Below, piece by piece: positions 19,456 to 28,144 of a stretch of DNA of 41,027 bases (its first letter is position 1; the number at the start of each line of letters is the position of its first letter). This stretch comes from Desulfobacterales bacterium (GTDB taxonomy: Bacteria > Desulfobacterota > Desulfovibrionia > Desulfovibrionales > Desulfothermaceae), in the NCBI GenBank assembly GCA_027064715.1, contig JAMOPG010000142.1:1-41027 (forward strand), in the 5' to 3' direction. The position numbers and the translations under genes were made by a program. The notes below the pieces were generated by a model that saw only the letters and a program-made list of their open reading frames with translations, was not told the DNA's origin and ran no database searches.

Positions 19456-19533
19456 AGATCTTTATGGGAAAGCCCAGCGAGCTGTAGGTAAAGGCCTCTT
19501 TAGAAAGATCTCTAGATTATAGAGAGATTTTTT
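19456..19533 (+). promoter_or_regulatory. Structured leader before htrA: 8-bp closing stem competing with a terminator-like hairpin
   Basis: AGATCTTT (19456-19463) pairs perfectly with AAAGATCT (19504-19511), enclosing a TGGG-AAAG-CCCA hairpin (19465-19476) and a locally GC-richer segment. The 3' arm overlaps a second stem, TCTCTA (19509-19514) with TAGAGA (19520-19525), which is followed by GA and six T (19528-19533). The two stems cannot form together. A third hairpin, GTTCTT/AAGAAC, lies just upstream (19427-19448). This is the geometry of an attenuator or riboswitch, but it could also be the end of a small RNA. No known riboswitch class is recognised. Confidence 0.4.
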
Positions 19534-19595
19534 AAAGAACAAAAGTGAAGGATTGAACTCTTTTTTAGTTAATAATCTACAGGAGGTTAAGGAGT

Positions 19596-21011
19596 ATGAA
19601 AAAAGTAGTATTTTTGTCTGTTTTTTGGGCAATTATATTGTGGATCAGTCCATGTTATAGTTTTTTTGACGCTAACAAAATTCCATCTTTTAGTGAGCTT
19701 GCTGAAAAGGCAAGTCCTGCAGTTGTAAATATAAGTACTTTGAAGGTTGTTGAGGTATCTGAGAGGTTAAAAAGATTCTTCTCTCCCTTTAAAGATAGGG
19801 ATCCCTTTAATGAATTTTTTAGGAAATTTTTTGAAGATATTCCAGAGACTAAAAGAAAGGTGCATGCCTTAGGTTCAGGTTTTATTATTTCAGAAGATGG
19901 GTATATTGTCACAAATTACCATGTAATAGAAGAGGCAGATGAGATCACAGTGATTTTAAAAGGAGGCAAGAAAACTTATAAAGCAAAGATAGTAGGCACT
20001 GATCCTGAGACTGATCTTGCCCTTCTTAAAATTGAGGCACATGAAAGACTTCCATATCTTCGGTTTGGAGACTCAGATAAGATGAGGTCAGGAGATTGGG
20101 TAATAGCTATTGGAAATCCTTTTGGCTTAGATCATACAGTAACTGCTGGAATTATTAGTGCAAAGGGCAGGGTGATAGGGGCAGGTCCATATGACAATTT
20201 TATACAGACAGATGCGTCAATTAATCCAGGTAATAGTGGAGGTCCACTATTAAATCTAAAAGGTGAGGTCATAGGGATAAATACTGCCATAGTTGCCTCT
20301 GGTCAGGGGATAGGATTTGCAATTCCCAGTAATATGGCAAAAGAAGTCATAGCTCAGTTAAAAAAATACAAAATAGTAAAAAGGGGATGGTTAGGTGTAT
20401 CCATACAAGATGTGGATGAGAACAGTGCAAAGGCCTTGGGTCTTTCTGAGCCAAAGGGGGCATTAGTTGCAAATGTTTTTAAGAATCAACCTGCAGACAA
20501 GGCTGGAATAAAAGTTGGAGATATAATTATTGCTGTAAATGGCAAGCCAGTTGAGGATTCCCGTGCATTGACCAGGGCCATTGGCAGATTAAAGCCTGGA
20601 ACAAGGGCAAAGATAACTTTATGGAGAAATGGAGTAATTAAAGATGTATGGGTTAAACTTGGAGAAAGGCATAAACATGTAGCATCAATTCAAGGTCCTT
20701 CATCAGTAACAGAGAATGGTTATATATTGGGAATGAAGCTGAGACCAGTTACCCAAGATGATGTGGAAAAATACAATCTAAGTGAAGAAAAAGGACTCTT
20801 GGTCATAGCTGTAAAAAATGGATCTAAGGCTGATGAGGCTGATATTCGTCCAGGGGACGTAATTTTACAGGCCAATTTTCATGAGCTAAATAGTGTATCT
20901 GATTTAGAAGAAGTTATTGAGAAGAATGCAAAGAAAAAAGGAGCAATACTCTTTCTTATTAAAAGGAGAGGACAGACTTTTTTTAGGTCCATAGCCATCA
21001 AAGAAAAATAG
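19596..21011 (+). CDS. htrA: Periplasmic serine protease/chaperone HtrA (DegP family)
   Basis: Degrades or refolds misfolded envelope proteins. 471 residues. Signal peptide about 1-22; trypsin-like domain with the triad His109 (TNYHV), Asp140 (TDLALLK) and Ser214 (GNSGGP); then two PDZ domains (about 255-345 and 375-465), the first with GWLGVSIQDV. This is the full DegP/MucD layout. AGGAGG lies 9 nt before the ATG. The stop codon is directly followed by the ispE ATG, so the two genes are coupled. A structured leader upstream may control expression. Confidence 0.96.
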   Translation: MKKVVFLSVFWAIILWISPCYSFFDANKIPSFSELAEKASPAVVNISTLKVVEVSERLKRFFSPFKDRDPFNEFFRKFFEDIPETKRKVHALGSGFIISEDGYIVTNYHVIEEADEITVILKGGKKTYKAKIVGTDPETDLALLKIEAHERLPYLRFGDSDKMRSGDWVIAIGNPFGLDHTVTAGIISAKGRVIGAGPYDNFIQTDASINPGNSGGPLLNLKGEVIGINTAIVASGQGIGFAIPSNMAKEVIAQLKKYKIVKRGWLGVSIQDVDENSAKALGLSEPKGALVANVFKNQPADKAGIKVGDIIIAVNGKPVEDSRALTRAIGRLKPGTRAKITLWRNGVIKDVWVKLGERHKHVASIQGPSSVTENGYILGMKLRPVTQDDVEKYNLSEEKGLLVIAVKNGSKADEADIRPGDVILQANFHELNSVSDLEEVIEKNAKKKGAILFLIKRRGQTFFRSIAIKEK

Positions 21012-21854
21012 ATGAAATATATTTGCCCATCAAAGATAAATATTTGCCTTAAGATATTAGATAGGCGCAAAGATGGATACCACAATTTGTGGAGTATCTT
21101 TGTGCCTATCTACAGCCCATGTGATGAAATGGAGATAAGAAAGAGTAGTAAAAAGGGCTTACACATTGATTGCAATATAGAAGAGCTAAAAAAAGATAAT
21201 ATTCTATTTAACGTTTATAAAATCTTTGGAAACACAACTGGAATCTGGCCAAATATCCATATAACACTAAAAAAATCTATTCCAATGGGTGCAGGATTGG
21301 GAGGGGGAAGTTCAAATGCAGCTGCCTTTTTAGATTATTTGAAAAGATATTTAAAAGTTAAAGAAAGAGATGTTGTTATCAATGGCATAGCTATAAAATG
21401 CGGAGCAGATGTGCCCTTTTTTCTAAAAAAAAAGATATGTATTGTTGAGGGGATAGGAGAAAAATTAAGAGATATAGAGATGGATTTTGGCAGTTATTAT
21501 TTGGTAGTAGTTTATCCAAAAATAAATATAAGCACTTCATGGGCATATAAAAAGATTGACGAAGCTAGGGCAAGGAGTAAGTGGAGCTTGACAACCCCCC
21601 TCTTTGATATTAAATACCTCACCCACCTTGCAGGTCGATACTGGTCAAATGATTTTGAAGATGTGGTTTTTGAGAATTATAGAGAGCTAGCAAAGATAAA
21701 GGCCGAGCTTTTAATCTTGGGAGCAAAGGCCTGTGTGTTGAGTGGATCGGGCTCATCTATTGTGGCCTTGGTCCCAAATTTACAAATATTAGACTTGATA
21801 AAAAAGAACTTTTCAGGTAAAAGGGTGTTGTTGTTTATAAACAAAGGGGTGTAG
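21012..21854 (+). CDS. ispE: 4-diphosphocytidyl-2-C-methyl-D-erythritol kinase IspE
   Basis: GHMP kinase of the MEP isoprenoid pathway. 280 residues. N-terminal SKINICLKILDRRKDGYHNL, the ATP-binding PMGAGLGGGSSNAAA near 95-109, and the C-terminal LSGSGSSIVAL are all present. It begins immediately after the htrA stop. The last codons (GGG GTG TAG) are shared with the 5' end of tRNA-Gln, an overlap of 10 nt, so processing of the tRNA cuts the message inside this gene's final codons. Confidence 0.95.
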   Translation: MKYICPSKINICLKILDRRKDGYHNLWSIFVPIYSPCDEMEIRKSSKKGLHIDCNIEELKKDNILFNVYKIFGNTTGIWPNIHITLKKSIPMGAGLGGGSSNAAAFLDYLKRYLKVKERDVVINGIAIKCGADVPFFLKKKICIVEGIGEKLRDIEMDFGSYYLVVVYPKINISTSWAYKKIDEARARSKWSLTTPLFDIKYLTHLAGRYWSNDFEDVVFENYRELAKIKAELLILGAKACVLSGSGSSIVALVPNLQILDLIKKNFSGKRVLLFINKGV

Positions 21855-21916
21855 CCAAGTGGTAAGGCAACGGGTTTTGGCCCCGTGATGCGGAGGTTCG
21901 AATCCTCCCACCCCTG
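21845..21916 (+). tRNA. tRNA-Gln, anticodon TTG
   Basis: 72-nt cloverleaf. The acceptor stem AGGGGTG (21845-21851) pairs with CACCCCT (21909-21915), discriminator G21916. The anticodon arm is ACGGG/CCCGT with loop TTTTGGC and anticodon TTG at 21877-21879. The T arm is GGAGG-TTCGAAT-CCTCC. CCA is not encoded (CTA follows). The usual U1-A72 pair of tRNA-Gln appears here as A1-U72. The first 10 nt overlap the ispE stop region. Confidence 0.95.
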
Positions 21917-22010
21917 CTAAATCATATTAGAGGGGGACTTCCGACATTTCCATCCCAAGTCTCTTCTAAAATCTATATAAATTACAAAAAGATATAATGG
22001 TGTTATTAAG

Positions 22011-22955
22011 ATGAGGAGAAATGGAACATTAAAACTTATTACTGGCAATTCAAATTTGCCTCTTGCAGAAAAGATAGCCAGTCATTTGGGGTGTGAGCTT
22101 ACACCAAGAATTGCACAGCCCTTTAGTGATGGGGAGATACGAATAGAGATTCAGGACAATGTAAGGGGATGTGATGTTTTTGTTATTCAGTCTACATGCA
22201 GGCCAGTTAATGATAATCTAATTGAGCTTTGTCTTATGTTAGATGCCTTAAAGAGGGCAAGTGCAGAGAGGATCACAGCGGTTATTCCTTATTATGGTTA
22301 TGCCCGTCAGGATAGAAAGGTTATTCCTAGAGTTCCCATAAGTGCAAAAATGGTCGCAGATTTTATATCTTTGGCTGGTGCAAACAGGGTACTTACAATA
22401 GATCTTCATGCAGGTCAGATTCAAGGATTTTTTAATATACCAGTGGATAATCTGTATGCATCAAAGGTGTTGCTTGAGTATTTAAAGGATATTGAAGGGG
22501 AAAAAGTAGTGGTTTCTCCAGATGCAGGAGGAATGGAGAGGGCAAGGGCGTTTGCCAAAAAGCTTGATTGTGGGCTTGCCATTGTTGATAAAAGAAGAGA
22601 TAAGCCCAATCAGGCAAAGGCAATGCATGTGATTGGGGATGTAAAGGGGAAAATTGCTATCATAGTTGATGATATGGTGGATACTGCTGGTACGTTGTGT
22701 ACAGCTGCTAATGCAATTAAGGAAAGAGGTGCCAAAACTGTAATTGCATGTGCTTCACATCCTGTGCTCTCTGGACCTGCTGTGGAGAGAATCAAAGATT
22801 CTGTAATAGAAAAGTTGGTGGTTACAGACACAATACCACTTAGTGAGAGTGCCAGTAAGTGTGATAAAATTGTTGTGGTGTCCGTGGCTGGACTTTTGGC
22901 CGAGGCAATAGAAAATATTCACAATGAATCTTCTGTAAGTGTACTTTTTGGCTAA
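22011..22955 (+). CDS. prs: Ribose-phosphate pyrophosphokinase
   Basis: Makes PRPP from ribose 5-phosphate and ATP for nucleotide, histidine and tryptophan synthesis. 314 residues, the normal class I length. Features: [16 protein letters not shown] near 39-54, [18 protein letters not shown], the metal-binding [11 protein letters not shown], the PRPP loop [12 protein letters not shown] near 218-229. There is no clear Shine-Dalgarno before the ATG; the start is set by the conserved beginning [16 protein letters not shown] at 21993-21998 has no matching -35. It follows tRNA-Gln. Confidence 0.96.
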   Translation: MRRNGTLKLITGNSNLPLAEKIASHLGCELTPRIAQPFSDGEIRIEIQDNVRGCDVFVIQSTCRPVNDNLIELCLMLDALKRASAERITAVIPYYGYARQDRKVIPRVPISAKMVADFISLAGANRVLTIDLHAGQIQGFFNIPVDNLYASKVLLEYLKDIEGEKVVVSPDAGGMERARAFAKKLDCGLAIVDKRRDKPNQAKAMHVIGDVKGKIAIIVDDMVDTAGTLCTAANAIKERGAKTVIACASHPVLSGPAVERIKDSVIEKLVVTDTIPLSESASKCDKIVVVSVAGLLAEAIENIHNESSVSVLFG

Positions 22956-22982
22956 AAAGAAAAATTTAAGGAGAAATAAAAT

Positions 22983-23591
22983 ATGGTAGGGGAATTCGTG
23001 TTAGAGGTAGAAAAAAGAGAAGGCAGGGGAAAAGGAGCTGCTAGAAAATTGAGAGCCAAGGGATTGGTCCCAGGTATATATTATGATAATAAAGGTGAAA
23101 ATATCCCTTTGTTTTTTAAGACATCTTCTTTTGAAAAAGTGTATGCTAAGGCCCACAAAACAAAGATTGTAGCTTTAAAAGTAAAGGTAAATGGTGGTGA
23201 GGAGACCAGACATGCACTAATATGGGATATTCAAAGAGATCCTGTTAAAAACAATGTATTGCATGTTGATTTTTTGGGAGTAGATTTGACTGAAGAAGTG
23301 TACGTAGAGGTACCAGTGGAACCAGTAGGAAAGGCAAAAGGAGTAGAAAAGGGCGGTATTTTGAATATATACAGGGAAACAATACCAGTGGTGTGTTTGC
23401 CTGCTTCTATACCAGAGAAAATTGAAATAGATGTTACAGAACTAGATATAAATGATTTTATCCATGTTATGGATATAAAACTACCTGATGGAGTTAAATT
23501 GGATGCTGTTGAAGATAATTTTGCAGTATTAGGTGTAGAGGCTCCTGAGGTAGAAGAGAGTGAAGAGGAAGAAAAAGGCGCAGAGTCTTAA
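22983..23591 (+). CDS. rplY: 50S ribosomal protein L25, long (TL5/CTC) form
   Basis: Binds 5S rRNA in the large ribosomal subunit. 202 residues: an N-terminal L25 beta-barrel (about 1-93, starting VLEVEKREGRGKGAARKLR) plus the C-terminal TL5 domain (about 95-185, with VYVEVPVEPVGKAKGVEKGG), ending in an acidic tail EVEESEEEEKGAES. AAGGAG lies 9 nt before the ATG. Placement between prs and pth is a widely conserved order. Confidence 0.95.
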   Translation: MVGEFVLEVEKREGRGKGAARKLRAKGLVPGIYYDNKGENIPLFFKTSSFEKVYAKAHKTKIVALKVKVNGGEETRHALIWDIQRDPVKNNVLHVDFLGVDLTEEVYVEVPVEPVGKAKGVEKGGILNIYRETIPVVCLPASIPEKIEIDVTELDINDFIHVMDIKLPDGVKLDAVEDNFAVLGVEAPEVEESEEEEKGAES

Positions 23592-23631
23592 GACTTTTAT
23601 CCTGCCAAAACTATACTGTCCTTAAACTGCG

Positions 23632-24255
23632 GTGAATAACATAAGGCTTATAGTGGGTCTGGGAAATCCAGGCCCAAAATATAAATATACAAGGCATAAT
23701 GTTGGTTTTTTATTTTTAGATTATCTTAGGCAGAGCAAAATCAAGACATGTACTCCATGGATTGAGAAAAAAAAATATCAGCTCTTTGAGGTTTTAGAAA
23801 AAGACTCTTCAATATTAGTAATTAAACCCCAAACTTATATGAATCTTAGTGGCGAAGCTGTAATTAATATTGCCAAGGAGAAGAGAATAATACCTCAAGA
23901 GATTTTGGTAATCCATGATGATTTAGACATAGATTTTGGAAGAGTTAAGTTAAAGTTTGGAGGAGGGGCAGCAGGTCACAAAGGACTTTTGTCTATTATA
24001 AGCTGCCTTGGATCCAGGGATTTTTTTAGACTTAGGATCGGTATAGGCCGTCCTGTTCCAGATTCAAAGATTTCCATTAGAGATTGGGTATTATCTCCTT
24101 TTTCAAAATTAGAGCGAGATATACTTTTTGAGATCTTTGAAAAATTGATAGAGGGGTTAGAGATTTTCCTATCTTTAGGATTTGAAAAGGGTTCAACTTT
24201 TATTAATAGTTTAAAGTTTTCCAGCAACAACACCTCTAAAAAAGTGGACTTATAG
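23632..24255 (+). CDS. pth: Peptidyl-tRNA hydrolase
   Basis: Releases peptides from tRNAs that drop off the ribosome. 207 residues. N-terminal IVGLGNPGPKYKYTRHNVGF contains the substrate-binding Asn and catalytic His; KPQTYMNLSGEAV, ILVIHDDLDIDFG and the GGGAAGHKGL loop are all present. The start is GTG at 23632; no ATG lies upstream in frame near the conserved beginning and no good Shine-Dalgarno is seen. It lies 40 bp after rplY. Confidence 0.95.
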   Translation: MNNIRLIVGLGNPGPKYKYTRHNVGFLFLDYLRQSKIKTCTPWIEKKKYQLFEVLEKDSSILVIKPQTYMNLSGEAVINIAKEKRIIPQEILVIHDDLDIDFGRVKLKFGGGAAGHKGLLSIISCLGSRDFFRLRIGIGRPVPDSKISIRDWVLSPFSKLERDILFEIFEKLIEGLEIFLSLGFEKGSTFINSLKFSSNNTSKKVDL

Positions 24256-24349
24256 TTTTTTTTAGGTTATAAGAATCTCATTAAAATTTTAAAAATAAAC
24301 AGACCAAAGCCAATTTATAACAACCATGTTTTTGTAGGAGTTTTTAGAG

Positions 24350-24856
24350 GTGTTTAAAAAGGATCAATTTGTTGTTTATCCAGCTCAAGGTGTTGGTATT
24401 GTTGAGAATATAACTGAGAAAGAAGTGGGCGGCCTCAAAACAGAGTTTTATATAATCAGGATCTTAAGTAATAATGGAACTGTGATGGTCCCTATTGCCA
24501 ATGCCGAGAATGTGGGTTTAAGGTGTGTTTGTAATCCAAAACATGCAAAGAAAGTCTTGGCATATCTTGCTGATTGGAGTGATTTTAAGGGATATGCTGG
24601 GCAAAACTGGAATAGACGTTACAGGGAATACGGCGAAAAATTGAAAAGTGGTGATCTGTTTGATGTGGCATATGTTTTAAAAGAGTTGATTTTGATATCC
24701 AAGGATAAAGAGCTGTCCTTTGGAGAAAGGCGACTGATGGAACAGGCAATGAATCTAATTTGTTCTGAGTTGTCGTTATCTTTAAATAAAGATGTAGAGG
24801 ATATAAAAAACGAAATTAAGGAAATTTTTAAAGATATATTAGAACAAGAAAAATAG
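24350..24856 (+). CDS. carD: CarD/CdnL-family transcription regulator
   Basis: 168 residues. The N-terminal RNA-polymerase-interacting Tudor-like domain starts FKKDQFVVYPAQGVGIVENI (about residues 2-65) and is followed by a helical DNA-contacting C-terminal domain, the layout of CdnL/CarD proteins that stabilise promoter open complexes via the beta subunit. The start is GTG at 24350, with TAGGAG 9 nt upstream. It lies between pth and rho, so two general transcription factors are adjacent, which I associate with deltaproteobacteria. Confidence 0.92.
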   Translation: MFKKDQFVVYPAQGVGIVENITEKEVGGLKTEFYIIRILSNNGTVMVPIANAENVGLRCVCNPKHAKKVLAYLADWSDFKGYAGQNWNRRYREYGEKLKSGDLFDVAYVLKELILISKDKELSFGERRLMEQAMNLICSELSLSLNKDVEDIKNEIKEIFKDILEQEK

Positions 24857-24946
24857 ACATCCTTCTTAAAAAGATCCATCCAAAATTAGACAAAAGCACC
24901 TTTTTATATCAAAAATAAAAAATAAAAAATTGCAGGGGTAAGAGTT

Positions 24947-26209
24947 ATGAATTTAGGGGAGATGAATTTGTCTGAAATGAAGAAGATGAGCATGGATGAG
25001 CTCATGAAAATGGCTGAGGAGTTTAATATTGAAAATCCAAGTAGTATGAGAAAGCAAGAATTGATTTTTGCAATCTTACAGGCCTATTCGCAACAACATG
25101 GAAATATCTATGGAGAAGGAGTGTTAGAGATACTCCCAGATGGGTTTGGTTTTTTGAGATCTCCACTTTACAATTATATGCCAGGTCCAGATGACATTTA
25201 CGTGTCTCCATCACAGATAAGAAAGTTTGGGTTAAGAAAAGGTGATGTTGTATCAGGTCAGATTAGGCCTCCAAAGGAAGGAGAAAGATATTTTGCCTTA
25301 CTTCGGGTGGAAAAAGTGGGTTATGCCCCGCCTTCTCAGTCAAAGAATTTAGTTCTTTTTGATAATTTAACACCAATATACCCAAATGAAAAATTTACCT
25401 TAGAAAATGGGAAAGATAATTATTCTGTAAGGATAGTTGATTTGCTCACTCCCATTGGAAAAGGACAAAGGGGACTTATTGTTGCTCCTCCTCGCACTGG
25501 AAAAACTATGCTTTTGCAAAATATTGCCAATTCAATTATGGTAAATCATCCAGAAGTATTTTTAATAGTCTTGCTTATAGATGAGAGACCAGAAGAAGTT
25601 ACTGATATGGAAAGGACTGTTAAGGGTGAGGTAATTAGTTCTACATTTGATGAGCCTCCTCAAAGACATGTTCAAGTGGCTGAGATGGTTTTAGAGAAGG
25701 CAAAGAGACTTGTTGAGAGAAAGTATGATGTAGTGATCTTGCTGGATAGTATTACAAGATTAGGTAGGGCATACAATGCAATAACTCCTTCATCAGGAAG
25801 GGTTTTGTCAGGAGGTTTGGATGCCAACGCCCTTCAAAGGCCTAAGAGATTTTTTGGTGCAGCAAGGAATATTGAAGAAGGTGGCAGTCTCACAATAATT
25901 GCTACTGCATTAATAGACACTGGTTCCAGGATGGATGAAGTTATATTTGAAGAATTTAAAGGAACCGGAAATATGGAAATTTACCTTGATAGATATCTGG
26001 CAGAAAAACGTGTATTTCCAGCAATTGATGTAAATAGATCAGGTACTAGAAAAGAAGAATTGCTTCTTGAACAGGATGTGTTAAATAGGGTGTGGATTTT
26101 GAGAAAGGTACTTGCCACAATGAGTCCTATTGATGCAATGGAGTTTTTATTAGATAAAATGAAAGGCACAAAAAATAACAGAGAATTTTTAGACCTCATG
26201 AATAAATAA
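24947..26209 (+). CDS. rho: Transcription termination factor Rho
   Basis: Hexameric RNA helicase that ends transcription. 420 residues from the first ATG. The Rho-N helical region (about 5-50) and cold-shock-like RNA domain with [18 protein letters not shown] (from 56) are followed by the ATPase core: Walker A APPRTGKT at 180-187, [15 protein letters not shown], and Walker B with [14 protein letters not shown] second in-frame ATG at 24962 gives MNLSEMKK, which aligns with the usual Rho start, but AGGGG is well spaced only for the first ATG. The sequence is close to canonical throughout. Confidence 0.96.
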   Translation: MNLGEMNLSEMKKMSMDELMKMAEEFNIENPSSMRKQELIFAILQAYSQQHGNIYGEGVLEILPDGFGFLRSPLYNYMPGPDDIYVSPSQIRKFGLRKGDVVSGQIRPPKEGERYFALLRVEKVGYAPPSQSKNLVLFDNLTPIYPNEKFTLENGKDNYSVRIVDLLTPIGKGQRGLIVAPPRTGKTMLLQNIANSIMVNHPEVFLIVLLIDERPEEVTDMERTVKGEVISSTFDEPPQRHVQVAEMVLEKAKRLVERKYDVVILLDSITRLGRAYNAITPSSGRVLSGGLDANALQRPKRFFGAARNIEEGGSLTIIATALIDTGSRMDEVIFEEFKGTGNMEIYLDRYLAEKRVFPAIDVNRSGTRKEELLLEQDVLNRVWILRKVLATMSPIDAMEFLLDKMKGTKNNREFLDLMNK

Positions 26210-26228
26210 ACTATATGATTTTTAAATA

Positions 26229-27638
26229 ATGTCACAATCTAAAAATTCCCCCCCAGTTTGGAAAAAAATATATATTTATCTTTTAATAATATTTTTTTTG
26301 TTTTCCAACACTAAATCTTTTGCATCTATTAGCGATTTTTCCATAGCTGATGAGGCAAAGCTTGGGAAAAAATTTTACTTTTATTTATTAACTCACTATC
26401 CCATTATTTATGATCCCTATATACAGCATTATTTAAATAAGTTAGTCAGTAAGATAAAAAAGGGGCTGCCACCTATCCCATTTGATATAACTATAAATTT
26501 GATTTATAATAAAGAGATAAATGCCTTTGCAGGTCCAGGGGGACATGTATTTGTAAATACTGGACTTGTGTTGGCCATGGAAAACGAAGCAGAACTTGCC
26601 TCTGTACTATGTCATGAATTTGCCCATGTAACCCAAAGACATATTGCACAAAATATAAAAAGGCAGAAGTTATTAACTGTGGGAAGTTTGGTGGGAATTT
26701 TGGCAGGAGCGCTAATAGGAAAGTCAGCAGGACATGCTGTAGCAGTGGGGTCTATGGCAGGGGTTCAGAGTGCAATGTTAAAATATACCAGAGCAGAAGA
26801 AAGAGAGGCTGATCAAGTGGGTATACAATATTTGACCAAAGCAGGATATCCTGCATCTTCCATGATTGAGGCATTTTTGAAGTTAAAAAGACATAAAACA
26901 CTTTCTGGTGAAAATAATATCCCTCCTTATTTTTTAACCCATCCAGGTATTGAGGAAAGAATTTCTTATCTTAAAACCATGGTAAAATATCTTCACAATA
27001 GCAACAATGGCATCAAACGTAATTTAAATAGAGATTTTGATAAAGTAAAGGCCTTAATCATTGGTCATTATTCAGATAAAGAAGCAGGATTGGAACTTGT
27101 AAAAAAGCTTTCAGGTGAGTGTGAAAAAAGAGTGGCAACTGCTATTTTGTATTCAAGAAATAATATGTTTAATGAAGCTGAAAAGTTATTTGAAGATGAT
27201 TTATGTCAAAGAGAACTTCCATATTATTTCAGGGAAAAAGGTAGATTTTATTTTCAAATGGGGAAATTATCAATTGCACTTAATTATTTAAACAAGGCTA
27301 TTTCCATTGATTCAAAGGACTATTTTGCCCTTTATTATAGGGGACGCATATATGAGGCATTGGATGAGTTAAAACTTGCCCTAAAGGATATGGAAAAGAT
27401 TTTAGAATATGTTCCCCATGATAGTGAAATCCATATGATCCTAGGGAGAATTAAAGGAAGATTGGTTGGCCCATTTTATGGATATATCCATTACGCTTAT
27501 GCAGAGTTGTACAAAGGGAATAAAAATATGATGTTTAAGTATTATAACAGGGCTAAGGCAATGGCAAAATCAGAGAATGAGAAAAATATGTTAAAGGAGT
27601 TTTATAAAAAATACCAAGAAGTAAAAGAGCTGTGGTGA
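26229..27638 (+). CDS. M48-family zinc metalloprotease with TPR tail (BepA/YfgC-like)
   Basis: 469 residues. A basic start and hydrophobic signal (about 13-32, ending SFA) send it to the periplasm. The zinc site is HEFAH at 129-133 with a third ligand Glu192 in READQVG; a glycine-rich hydrophobic segment (about 148-180) lies between. The C-terminal third (about 300-460) carries TPR-like repeats, e.g. KLSIALNYLNKAISIDSKDY. This is the layout of BepA, which assists or degrades stalled outer-membrane proteins. There is no Shine-Dalgarno before the ATG, which lies 19 nt after rho. The BepA role is inferred from domain order. Confidence 0.9.
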   Translation: MSQSKNSPPVWKKIYIYLLIIFFLFSNTKSFASISDFSIADEAKLGKKFYFYLLTHYPIIYDPYIQHYLNKLVSKIKKGLPPIPFDITINLIYNKEINAFAGPGGHVFVNTGLVLAMENEAELASVLCHEFAHVTQRHIAQNIKRQKLLTVGSLVGILAGALIGKSAGHAVAVGSMAGVQSAMLKYTRAEEREADQVGIQYLTKAGYPASSMIEAFLKLKRHKTLSGENNIPPYFLTHPGIEERISYLKTMVKYLHNSNNGIKRNLNRDFDKVKALIIGHYSDKEAGLELVKKLSGECEKRVATAILYSRNNMFNEAEKLFEDDLCQRELPYYFREKGRFYFQMGKLSIALNYLNKAISIDSKDYFALYYRGRIYEALDELKLALKDMEKILEYVPHDSEIHMILGRIKGRLVGPFYGYIHYAYAELYKGNKNMMFKYYNRAKAMAKSENEKNMLKEFYKKYQEVKELW

Positions 27639-27652
27639 AATAGTTTTATTGC

Positions 27653-27681
27653 TTGACACCGAGTTTACAGGACATTAATTT
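27653..27681 (+). promoter_or_regulatory. Possible promoter for yajC-secD-secF
   Basis: A perfect TTGACA (27653-27658) starts 15 bp after the metalloprotease stop. With a 17-bp spacer the -10 would be TAATTT (27676-27681), a poor match (3 of 6). The yajC ATG is about 58 bp further on. Plausible by placement only. Confidence 0.35.
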
Positions 27682-27739
27682 ATCTAAGTTAAGTTTTTTG
27701 TTTAATTGAAAAATTTTTAAACCATAAAAAGGAGTTGTT

Positions 27740-28069
27740 ATGTTTTTTGAATCTATGGCTTATGCAATGGCACAACCCCAAGGTGGAGCAGGCGCACAAA
27801 ATCCTATTATAGCATTTTTGCCTCTAATAATACTTTTTGTAATTTTTTACTTTTTACTCATCAGGCCACAACAAAAAAAGGCAAAAGAACATAGAGAAAT
27901 GCTTGAGAGTTTAAAAAAGGGAGATGTAGTTATTACCAATGGTGGTCTGTATGGAAGAATAGTAGACATAGATGGTGAAGAATTGTCTTTGGATGTTGGG
28001 AATAAGGTTATAGTAAAGGTAAACAGAAATTTTATTTCTGCTTGTGTGACAAATAGGAAAAAAGGCTAA
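27740..28069 (+). CDS. yajC: Preprotein translocase subunit YajC
   Basis: Small inner-membrane accessory of the SecDF complex. 109 residues: one membrane helix (about 28-45, IIAFLPLIILFVIFYFLLI), then the diagnostic RPQQKKAKEHREMLESLKKG and a small beta-rich cytoplasmic domain (DVVITNGGLYGRIV). AAAAAGGAG precedes the ATG. It is followed by secD after 75 nt, the standard order. Confidence 0.95.
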   Translation: MFFESMAYAMAQPQGGAGAQNPIIAFLPLIILFVIFYFLLIRPQQKKAKEHREMLESLKKGDVVITNGGLYGRIVDIDGEELSLDVGNKVIVKVNRNFISACVTNRKKG

Positions 28070-28144
28070 AATTGATATTAGTTATGGTCTGTTAGTGACG
28101 GTGGGTGATGATCAACTCTAACTTATTTGTAGAGGTAGGTTTCC

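Larger units (their letters stand above)
19294..19595. other. Divergent control region between lysS and htrA
   Basis: 302 bases without a gene. It holds a plausible promoter for lysS (19386-19414, minus strand) and, on the htrA side, a row of inverted repeats ending in a T-run (19427-19533) followed by 62 bases up to the htrA ATG. AGGAGG at 19581-19586 is the htrA ribosome site. I could not find a convincing sigma-70 promoter for htrA. Confidence 0.7.

Noticed and set aside
19555-19580. ECF/sigma-E-like GAACTC-N15-TCTAC before htrA, attractive because htrA is a classic sigma-E target
   Set aside because: Transcription from it would start after the AGGAGG ribosome site, leaving the message without it; the match is also poor.
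24240-24272. CTTATA/TATAAG repeat after pth as a terminator
   Set aside because: The T-run lies in the loop rather than after the stem; carD is likely cotranscribed.
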